Shown here in pieces: positions 5,503-10,182 of a DNA stretch of 10,182 nt (position 1 is its first letter; the number at the start of each line of letters is the position of its first letter). Source of the stretch: Verrucomicrobiota bacterium (lineage in GTDB: Bacteria; Verrucomicrobiota; Verrucomicrobiia; Limisphaerales; JAHEOI01); the NCBI GenBank assembly GCA_018610125.1, contig JAHEOI010000092.1, positions 1 to 10,182 on the forward strand. Direction: 5' to 3'. Position numbers and translations under genes: made by a program. The notes beneath the pieces are model-generated. The model was not told the origin of the DNA. It searched no databases and saw only the letters and a list, made by a program, of their open reading frames with translations.

Positions 5503-7274
5503 GACGGTACCGCTTCGCCTTTAGGCAAGGAAACAAAGAAACGGCTCCCCACGCCCGGTTCCGACTCAACCCAAATCTTGCCATCCTGCCGCTCCAGCAT
5601 TCGCTGAGTCATCGTCAAACCCAATCCTTCGCCGGATACGCCCGTCGGGTTCAGTCGATGAAAAATCTGAAAGATTTTTTCTTGGTGGGCTGGAGAAATA
5701 CCGACCCCATTGTCCTCAACGCAATAGACGGCGCGCCCTTCCTCTTCATACCCGGAGATCCGGATTACTCCTTGCCGTGATGGATCCAAGTATTTCAAGG
5801 CGTTATCCAATAGGTTCGAAAAGACCTGCTTAATTTGAGTCTCATCCCCCAGGCAATCGGGAACCGGCCCCAATTCAAGGCGCACACCGGCCTCCTTTAG
5901 CTGATATTCGACCGTTTTCGCCAGATTTCCCAGGAGCGTTGTCATCTCCAACGGCTCAATCTGTAAGGCCGCCTGCCCGAGCCGCGAGAACCGGAGAAAC
6001 CCCGATAACAAGGAATCGATCTTATCGACACCGGCTTGAATATAACTCAAAGCCTCCGGGATATCATCCTCCAACGAGGGTTTCAGCAAATCCTTGGATA
6101 CGGTTTCTCCTTCCCGGGCATCAACAGCCTGACGCAAATCATGGCAGGCTTGATTCAACTCCTTGCTGAAACCTTGAATGTTCACCAAAGGCGACCTGAG
6201 GTCGTGTGACGCCACATAGACGACTGTCTCGAGCTCGCGGTTCTTCTCGGCCAAGGCTCGATTGACCCTGGCGAGGTTGGTCTCCATCTGCTTACGCTCG
6301 ATAAACTGCCCAATTTGGCTCCCAAGATTCTCAAGGAATTCGAGCAGTTCGGTGTCCTGCGGACGCACTTCCTGACTGAAGAAGACCATCGCTGCAAGCG
6401 TCTCCGACCTGACCCGGATCGGAAAAGCAAGGGCGGTATGGATGCCATTCCTTTTGGCGCCCTCTTTCCGAATGAAAGTTGAGTCGATCGTGACATCGGG
6501 GATCCAGATCGCAGCACCGCTTTCCCATACCCGTCCCGGCAACCCTTCCCCATATCGAAAGCGCGCCCCGGCCTCACTCAGCGCGAGCTCGGATTTCATC
6601 GCATCGGAGACAGCCCAAGTTTCCACATGCCTGATTCCGCTATCATTGCCGTGTCGATGCCAAAGCTCCCCACGCACCCAGCCCAATGTCTCGCAGATGG
6701 TCTTCAAAAGTCCTGAAGCGGCATCCTCCACCGTGGAGGACTCCGCCAACGTCCGCGTCGTGGCGTCCTTAATCTTCAGCCGCAGGTCAATCCGCTCGTG
6801 CTCGGTCTTGTCCCGAATAAATCCGGCAAAACAGCGTCGCCCTTCGATAAACATCTCGCTCACCGCCAGATCCATTGGAAAGGTCGTGCCGTCCGACCGC
6901 CGGCCAAGCACCTCCCGACCGATCCCAATAACCTGAGCCTCGCCCGTTTCAAGATACCTCGCGATATAATCATCGTGCTGATCACAGTAGGGATTGGGCA
7001 TCAAGACTTTCACATTCCGACCGATAACTTCCTCGCCACGCACCTGAAAGATCTTCTCGGCAGCCGGGTTGATGCTTTCGATCACCCCATGGTCATCGAT
7101 CGTAATGATCCCCTCCACCGCATTCTCGACGATGGCACCCAAACGCTCCGCCTGTTCGACAAGCATCCCCCCACTCCCTTCCAAAGACCCCGTGCAGCGA
7201 GTCTCTGCCGCTGCTTCAATCCGTCGCAATCGACCGACCAATTCATCTTTGCTCCACTCCGAGTAATCCTTCAT
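5499..7274 (-). CDS. PAS-GAF-HisKA-HATPase histidine kinase with a FixL-like, probably heme-binding PAS domain
   Basis: This encodes 591 residues with no membrane segment. After a short helical start comes a PAS domain (about 44-162) very close to the FixL sensor: VLMPNPYCDQHDDYIARYL and VIGIGREVLGRRSDGTTFPM. H100 matches the proximal heme ligand of Bradyrhizobium FixL, and R106 and R120 match its R206 and R220. A GAF domain (about 170-327) follows, then a coiled linker and HisKA with phospho-accepting H357 (VASHDLRSPLVNIQGF). The second HisKA helix lies beyond a charged insertion. HATPase_c has N-box N487-N491 (NLLDNALKY), D521-N-G (EDNGVGI) and glycines 548-552 (GEGLG). I chose the ATG at 7274 because the open frame up to 7388 overlaps the dehydrogenase with cysteine-rich, non-homologous sequence; the GTG at 7283 and TTG at 7277 are also possible. 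It probably phosphorylates the REC protein that overlaps its end. Heme binding is inferred. Confidence 0.93.
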   Translation of the reverse strand: MKDYSEWSKDELVGRLRRIEAAAETRCTGSLEGSGGMLVEQAERLGAIVENAVEGIITIDDHGVIESINPAAEKIFQVRGEEVIGRNVKVLMPNPYCDQHDDYIARYLETGEAQVIGIGREVLGRRSDGTTFPMDLAVSEMFIEGRRCFAGFIRDKTEHERIDLRLKIKDATTRTLAESSTVEDAASGLLKTICETLGWVRGELWHRHGNDSGIRHVETWAVSDAMKSELALSEAGARFRYGEGLPGRVWESGAAIWIPDVTIDSTFIRKEGAKRNGIHTALAFPIRVRSETLAAMVFFSQEVRPQDTELLEFLENLGSQIGQFIERKQMETNLARVNRALAEKNRELETVVYVASHDLRSPLVNIQGFSKELNQACHDLRQAVDAREGETVSKDLLKPSLEDDIPEALSYIQAGVDKIDSLLSGFLRFSRLGQAALQIEPLEMTTLLGNLAKTVEYQLKEAGVRLELGPVPDCLGDETQIKQVFSNLLDNALKYLDPSRQGVIRISGYEEEGRAVYCVEDNGVGISPAHQEKIFQIFHRLNPTGVSGEGLGLTMTQRMLERQDGKIWVESEPGVGSRFFVSLPKGEAVPS

Positions 7275-7302
7275 CAACGTCACCAGCTCTTCAGGTATCC
7301 CC

Positions 7303-8022
7303 CTACTCGGCTCCTTGCCGCGGCAAGACCACCTCGGTTGGCCAAGCCGCGGGAGAAAGACGCAGCAAGTAGAGCACCGTGGCGGCACAATCCTCCGGCT
7401 GCAAAAATTCGCTGCCTGAAACTCCCGTCATCGGCGTGGCCACCAACGCGGGACAGATTGCGGCCACCTTGATCGGCTCCGCTTTCCCTTCATCAGCCAT
7501 GGCCTGAGTCAATGCCATAATTCCGAATTTGGAGGCACTGTAAGTTCCCGTGCCGGACCAGGCTTCCTTGCCGGCGATGGAGGCAATGTTCAAGATCGCT
7601 CCCTTCGGCTCGTCGCCGACCGGACGGTTCCGCTGCATTTGACGATAAGCCGCCCGGGAGCACCAAAAAGTCCCATAAAGGTTGGTCTTGATAACCGAAT
7701 CAAACGTTCCGGTTGCTGTCCTCGCAATCTCATCCCCGCCACGGGTGCCGGCATTGTTCACGAGGAAGTCGATTTCTCCGAATGACGCCACTGCCTGTTC
7801 GATCAACCGCTCACAGTCGGCTTCCCGTGAGGTATCCGTCTGCAGGGCAAGTGTCTTGACGCCATGCTTCGCACTGATGGCTTCGGCAGCGTGCTGATTC
7901 TGGGATTGACGCCTTGCGCCAATCACAACGTGAGCCCCTTCTCGTGCAAGGGCTTCCACAATCGCGTACCCGATACCACTGTTCCCGCCGGTAACAACCG
8001 CCACCTTATCCTTGATAATCAT
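7303..8022 (-). CDS. Classical short-chain dehydrogenase/reductase (SDR)
   Basis: This encodes 239 residues and is complete. The Rossmann-fold cofactor motif TGGNSGIG lies at 11-18, NNAG at 89-92, and the active-site tetrad is N114, S148, Y161 and K165 (NIASIAG, then TYSASKFG). It oxidises or reduces an alcohol/carbonyl with NAD(P)(H). The R37-R38 after the second strand (IGARRQS) suggests NADP(H). The substrate cannot be read from the sequence. Relatives are often annotated as 3-oxoacyl-ACP reductase or glucose dehydrogenase, and neither is supported specifically here. The start is fixed by AGGAGG two bases before the ATG, overlapping the TAG stop of the PagL-like gene. It ends 28 bases before the kinase start, so it belongs to the same operon. 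A physiological link to PagL is only suggested by position. Confidence 0.93.
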   Translation of the reverse strand: MIIKDKVAVVTGGNSGIGYAIVEALAREGAHVVIGARRQSQNQHAAEAISAKHGVKTLALQTDTSREADCERLIEQAVASFGEIDFLVNNAGTRGGDEIARTATGTFDSVIKTNLYGTFWCSRAAYRQMQRNRPVGDEPKGAILNIASIAGKEAWSGTGTYSASKFGIMALTQAMADEGKAEPIKVAAICPALVATPMTGVSGSEFLQPEDCAATVLYLLRLSPAAWPTEVVLPRQGAE

Positions 8023-8031
8023 ATCCTCCTA
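8023..8031 (-). promoter_or_regulatory. Ribosome binding site fused to the upstream stop codon
   Basis: Read on the minus strand, TAGGAGGAT directly precedes the dehydrogenase ATG. The TAG is the stop of the PagL-like gene and its last two bases start the AGGAGG. Terminating ribosomes would therefore sit on the next gene's Shine-Dalgarno. The spacer is only two bases, shorter than usual. Confidence 0.7.
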
Positions 8032-8661
8032 GAATGAAAGCATGACTCCCAGGTAAGGCTCAGCCCAATCTCCTCCGTCGTTCCCCGAAGTGGTCGAGCC
8101 ATTGGAAATATGCAGATAACGCACCCCACCCATTATTCGGGCGTTATGGAATAGAGGAGAGGTTCCCCCAAGCCCGATCTGCGGGCGAAAGTTGTGATGA
8201 CTGTCCGACGGAAAATCGGTTTCCGCCTCTTGAAAGCCGATGCCCCCATCGACATAAACCGACCAACCATCGCCTCGTTTCAAATGCCACCGCAGTAAAT
8301 AATCGAGGCCACCGACGATGCCATCATCGTCCACCTCTGAATTCACCCAACCGCCAAAGGCGATCGCATTCAGGGACAGCCCTTCCGCGACATGATACCC
8401 GACACCGATATTTGCCGCGGAAATCTTGCCGTGACCCTCATCGAAAAAGGTCGTGGAGCCGTAGCTCTCAAGAGTCCAAGTTCCCTTTGCAAACGGCCCG
8501 CTCCGCAAATTCGTCGAGCCGGCGCCCATATCCTCCTCGCTTCCGAGCTCGGGGACGGCTCGCGAATCATTCAAAGGCTCCCCGTTGGCGGCCATGCTGC
8601 TTACCCCAAGCATCGCAGCCAGGATAAACGTCGAAATAACAGACTCAGACATCCCTGCCAC
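8029..8661 (-). CDS. pagL: PagL-like lipid A 3-O-deacylase (outer-membrane beta-barrel)
   Basis: This encodes about 210 residues. A hydrophobic signal peptide (STFILAAMLGVSSMAANG, about 10-27) is followed by an eight-strand-barrel-sized domain rich in alternating aromatic/glycine strands. It ends in YLGVMLSF, with the terminal phenylalanine typical of outer-membrane barrels. The active-site motif RYLHISNG gives H184 and S186. E201 (GGDWAEPYLG) is the probable third residue, three positions further away than in Pseudomonas PagL. PagL removes the 3-O-linked hydroxyacyl chain from lipid A. I chose the GTG at 8661, which has GGAGG four bases upstream. ATG 8652 is an alternative with a 13-base spacer. 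GTG 8697 would lie within about five bases of the predicted transcription start and is unlikely. It is first in the six-gene minus-strand block. Confidence 0.85.
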   Translation of the reverse strand: MAGMSESVISTFILAAMLGVSSMAANGEPLNDSRAVPELGSEEDMGAGSTNLRSGPFAKGTWTLESYGSTTFFDEGHGKISAANIGVGYHVAEGLSLNAIAFGGWVNSEVDDDGIVGGLDYLLRWHLKRGDGWSVYVDGGIGFQEAETDFPSDSHHNFRPQIGLGGTSPLFHNARIMGGVRYLHISNGSTTSGNDGGDWAEPYLGVMLSF

Positions 8662-8707
8662 AATCCCTCCAGTGACCAATGATAAATTGCGTCCCACAAG
8701 TTGTCCA

Positions 8708-8735
8708 AATACAGCAAACGAAGCGCCTTCGTCAA
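8708..8735 (-). promoter_or_regulatory. Candidate promoter of the pagL-to-regulator operon
   Basis: Read on the minus strand, TTGACG (8735-8730, five of six -35 bases) is followed after 16 bases by TGTATT (8713-8708, four of six -10 bases). Transcription would start near 8701 and leave a leader of about 40 bases to the GTG at 8661. This fits the internal start chosen for pagL. The spacer contains a perfect palindrome, listed separately. Confidence 0.45.
8718..8732. promoter_or_regulatory. Palindrome in the promoter spacer (operator candidate)
   Basis: ACGAAG and CTTCGT are exact six-base inverted repeats around CGC. They fall between the proposed -35 and -10 of the pagL operon and overlap the -35 by three bases. 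A protein bound here would block RNA polymerase. No regulator can be assigned. Confidence 0.4.
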
Positions 8736-8966
8736 TCCCGTAATTAAAACACTACCATGCCTCCTCGAATCCTGACCCCGCCGGTATGGACTAAGAGGGT
8801 TGGTTATATGTGGCAGGAGGTTGTTAAAGATGGGGGACATAGCCCGGAACGCAATGCCGTAGGAGCAACCCTGGCGCCGGCCCTCGGTCGGCTGGTGGTT
8901 CTAACCACTCTTTCACTGATTAGCTGTTCAAGCACTTTGATATGGCAAGGTTGATACGGGAAGCCT
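8736..8966. other. Non-coding stretch without an identified gene
   Basis: The stretch lies between the pagL promoter and the repeat island. It has only short unconvincing open frames on either strand. It contains the exact palindrome GTGGTTCTAACCAC at 8895-8908 and another GC-rich inverted pair nearby (GCCG/CGGC around 8879-8892). A structured RNA is possible but not recognised. Confidence 0.4.
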
Positions 8967-8969
8967 TCC

Positions 8970-9005
8970 CCTCATCCTAGCCTTCTCCCCTTAAGAAGAG
9001 GAGAA
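8970..9005 (+). repeat. Dispersed-repeat-like element, copy A
   Basis: It begins CCTCATCCTAG and forms a hairpin: arms 8983-8992 (TTCTCCCCTT) and 8996-9005 pair with one mismatch around AAG. It has the look of the common genomic repeat starting CCTCACCCT and containing CTCTCCC. A second, diverged copy lies in the opposite orientation at 9081-9117. Confidence 0.6.
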
Positions 9006-9051
9006 AAGACTTGCGGGTCGGCTAAAGGTCGCCCGACCAGTCGCGAGTCTT
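9006..9051. repeat. Long imperfect stem-loop between the two repeat copies
   Basis: The left arm 9006-9021 pairs with 9033-9038 (six exact pairs, GGTCGG/CCGACC) and then, across a three-base bulge, with 9042-9051 (ten positions, one mismatch: AAGACTTGCG against CGCGAGTCTT). The loop is 11 bases (9022-9032). This is a strong predicted hairpin in either strand. Confidence 0.6.
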
Positions 9052-9060
9052 CTGGACGGT

Positions 9061-9072
9061 AGCGGCGCCGCT
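9061..9072. repeat. Perfect 12-base GC-rich palindrome
   Basis: AGCGGCGCCGCT is its own reverse complement. It lies between the long stem-loop and the inverted repeat copy B, as part of the palindrome-dense island. Confidence 0.5.
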
Positions 9073-9080
9073 CTTTGCTT

Positions 9081-9117
9081 CCTCGCCCCTTCCGAAGGGG
9101 AGACGATCGAGGTGAGG
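9081..9117 (-). repeat. Dispersed-repeat-like element, copy B (inverted relative to copy A)
   Basis: Read on the minus strand it starts CCTCACCTCGATCG and shares CCTCA, CCT, TCTCCCCTT and GAAG-GG-GAG blocks with copy A. Its own hairpin is exact: CCCCTTC and GAAGGGG around a single C at 9086-9100. The two copies face each other, with the long stem-loop between them. Confidence 0.6.
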
Positions 9118-9150
9118 CGGTGGTGGAGCTGGATAACCCTCCAGCCTTGA

Positions 9151-9346
9151 AACGGTAATACCGTTCGGAAAATGCCCATCTCTGACTCGCCCTTACAGGG
9201 CTTGAATTCGTCTGCGTTTCGGTTCCCAGGGTGAACCCTGGGCTATGGGTCTGTTGCCGGTACCGCACCTCGTCGAGGCTGCTCAGATTCCTCTTGCAGG
9301 TAGGAAGAGGTCGCGAAGCGTGTGGAGTGCGCTGACTTGTCAGCGC
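9151..9346. repeat. Cluster of six palindromes in 200 bases
   Basis: Inverted repeats follow one another: 9151-9165 (AACGGTA-A-TACCGTT), 9189-9201 (GCCCT-TAC-AGGGC), 9225-9242 (CCCAGGGT-GA-ACCCTGGG), 9268-9278 (CCTCG-T-CGAGG), 9290-9310 (CCTCTT, nine-base loop, AAGAGG) and 9329-9346 (GCGCTGAC-TT-GTCAGCGC). All arms are exact. The third and sixth resemble repeat motifs I recall from Planctomycetota/Verrucomicrobiota genomes. No transposase gene lies in the window. Confidence 0.65.
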
Positions 9347-9544
9347 TGTGGATTCGGCGGTCGGCCACGCGGGGTCAGAGGACGGGATTGCGAGTAAGGG
9401 GCCTGTGGTCAGGTAAGGGGAGAGGTGGAAATAGAAAGCGGTGGCTCGGGCTTGCGAGTCTGCCGTCGATCTGAATAGAGCCTATTCCCTCCTCTTCATC
9501 AGTCTTTTTTTTGCGAATTATGCCCTGTTCGCGGCTACAGTCCC
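9347..9544. other. Non-coding stretch after the palindrome cluster
   Basis: No convincing gene is present on either strand. The segment is purine-rich on the plus strand up to about 9475, with repeat-like fragments such as AAGCGGTGGCTCGGGCTTGC near 9437-9456. It then becomes pyrimidine-rich, ending in a run of eight T at 9505-9512 that has no stem in front of it. Confidence 0.4.
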
Positions 9545-9587
9545 GCTCCTTTTCTTTCTTTGCGGATTTCGCGCCTTTTACGGCTGA
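9545..9587 (-). repeat. Possible dispersed repeat of the CGCGAAATCCGCAAAGAAAG type
   Basis: Read on the minus strand this is a purine-rich stretch containing AAAGGCGCGAAATCCGCAAA. It resembles a widespread intergenic repeat built on CGCAAAG units, often mistranslated as short Lys/Ala/Ser-rich proteins. Only one copy is in the window, so this rests on memory of the pattern. Confidence 0.3.
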
Positions 9588-9601
9588 ACAGTTACGTTTC
9601 A

Positions 9602-10066
9602 TTAACGTCCGCGTGGCCCTACGTCTTGCAGATCGATTGCCTCGAACCCAACCTCTTCTGCAATTAATCCGGGGTCATAAAGCCGTCGCCCTGCCTCAAA
9701 ATTAAGATGTTTTGACTTGGCCACCTTGGAGTTTCGATCGCGGGCCTTCTCTCGCCACTCCTTTAGCGATTTCCCTGCAAATCGAGGTGGTTTCCCGCCG
9801 TCAACCCAATAAATATTGTAGTCGATCTTGGCATTTTCTTTGTCCCAATGGTCGCCGTATAAAGTTGGCTCATCCCCCAACACGAGGTTCTGGTGGAAGT
9901 AGAGACTCCCTTCCCCTCGGCGTCGGATAATCTCGGGACCATGTCGAGCATAAGCAAAAATATTGTTGTACGCGACGTGGGTATTTCCCATCTGCTTGTA
10001 TGCGGCATCAGCGACTTTATAAACGACATTATGATGATAGACGTATCTATTCAGGCTTATAGGTGG
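9602..10066 (-). pseudogene. C-terminal remnant of a right-handed parallel beta-helix protein
   Basis: The frame is open from just after a TAA at 10067-10069 down to the stop at 9602, about 154 codons. Beta-helix-like rungs are visible from the very beginning (NRYVYHHNVVYKVADAAYKQ, then YNNIFAYARHG, LYFHQNLVLGD, DYNIYWVDGG). Their H/N-N-V/I-V/F-Y pattern is typical of pectate-lyase-like secreted carbohydrate-active or surface proteins. A C-terminal tail follows (SLKEWREKARDRNSKVAKSK). The first in-frame ATG is at 9991, but the homologous-looking sequence extends about 60 bases upstream of it to around 10051. The gene therefore looks cut off rather than short. No signal peptide is present, and normal family members are several hundred residues. 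It is a broken gene or a recombination scar; an intact 129-residue protein from 9991 is the alternative. Confidence 0.6.
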
Positions 10067-10182
10067 TTACCGAGGGGCGGGGATGGTACGCGTAGGCCCA
10101 TGGAGTCATTCGTGAGGAACGACTTGAGGGGGTCTGGGATTGGAATGTCGGGACTGAGAGAGGAGGCCGAGCTCATTCAAGC
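10067..10182. other. Unassigned sequence beyond the beta-helix break
   Basis: This stretch does not continue the beta-helix in any minus-strand frame. One plus-strand frame is open from an ATG at 10100 to the window edge (28 codons started, beginning MESFVRNDLRGSG) without a Shine-Dalgarno. It may be the edge of an inserted element that truncated the beta-helix gene, or ordinary intergenic DNA. Confidence 0.3.

Noticed and set aside
7275..7388. Extended N-terminus of the PAS-GAF kinase
   Set aside because: The extra residues are Cys/Arg/Pro-rich, overlap the conserved SDR C-terminus, and are not needed for the PAS domain.
8810..8945. tRNA or known structured RNA
   Set aside because: I could not fold a cloverleaf or find a T-arm consensus; only isolated hairpins are seen.
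8757..8954. 65-codon plus-strand open frame with a hydrophobic C-terminal stretch
   Set aside because: It has no ribosome site and no recognisable family, and contains the palindrome at 8895-8908. A chance open frame is more likely.
8972..9268. 98-codon minus-strand open frame
   Set aside because: It spans the hairpin repeats, and its Ser/Arg/Thr-rich translation is typical of repeat-derived false genes.
8970..9346. CRISPR array
   Set aside because: The palindromes differ from one another and there are no equal-length repeats with regular spacers.
9505..9512. Run of eight T as a rho-independent terminator
   Set aside because: There is no GC-rich stem immediately upstream on the plus strand, and it is the wrong strand for the beta-helix remnant.
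9375..9602. 75-codon minus-strand Lys/Glu-rich open frame
   Set aside because: It is low-complexity, covers the repeat at 9545-9587, and shows no family signal.

Overview
The window looks like chromosomal DNA from a Gram-negative bacterium of moderate GC content (mid-50s % by eye). An outer-membrane PagL-type barrel implies an outer membrane. A Tat-exported enolase-superfamily protein, a beta-helix protein remnant, long intergenic runs of perfect palindromes and REC/PAS/GAF signalling genes together suggest the PVC group, most likely Verrucomicrobiota. That assignment rests on recalled family and repeat patterns and is only moderately secure. Almost every gene lies on the minus strand.

Layout from left to right: (1) 2-124, the last 40 codons of a plus-strand membrane protein. 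(2) 162-928, a minus-strand nucleotidyltransferase/HEPN pair sharing an ATGA overlap, with the layout of an MNT-HEPN toxin-antitoxin module. (3) 929-1245, intergenic, with small palindromes and an in-frame coding-like tail behind the next gene. (4) 1246-2589, a Tat-signal enolase-superfamily protein of the mannonate dehydratase (ManD/RspA) type, with its own candidate promoter near 2666-2693. (5) 2870-8661, a tightly packed six-gene block transcribed right to left: PagL-like lipid A deacylase, short-chain dehydrogenase, PAS-GAF histidine kinase, single-domain response regulator, REC-PAS-HisKA_3 kinase, NarL/FixJ-type DNA-binding regulator. (6) 8662-9601, about 0.9 kb without a convincing gene: a candidate promoter with a palindrome in its spacer, then a dense array of hairpins and repeat fragments. 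(7) 9602-10066, a decayed, N-terminally truncated beta-helix protein. (8) 10067-10182, unassigned.

The most interesting part is the signalling block. The PAS domain of the upstream kinase carries, without gaps, every heme-pocket position I can recall from Bradyrhizobium FixL: the proximal His, the two Arg positions and the hydrophobic triad. It is therefore a candidate oxygen or heme-gas sensor. It is followed by overlapping genes for a REC-only protein, a second kinase that itself begins with a REC domain, and a LuxR-HTH regulator. This would let a first kinase gate a second kinase through phosphorylation of its N-terminal REC domain. The same transcript seems to carry an outer-membrane lipid A remodelling enzyme, so one plausible reading is redox or oxygen control of envelope state. 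The wiring is inferred from gene order, overlaps and domain content, not shown.
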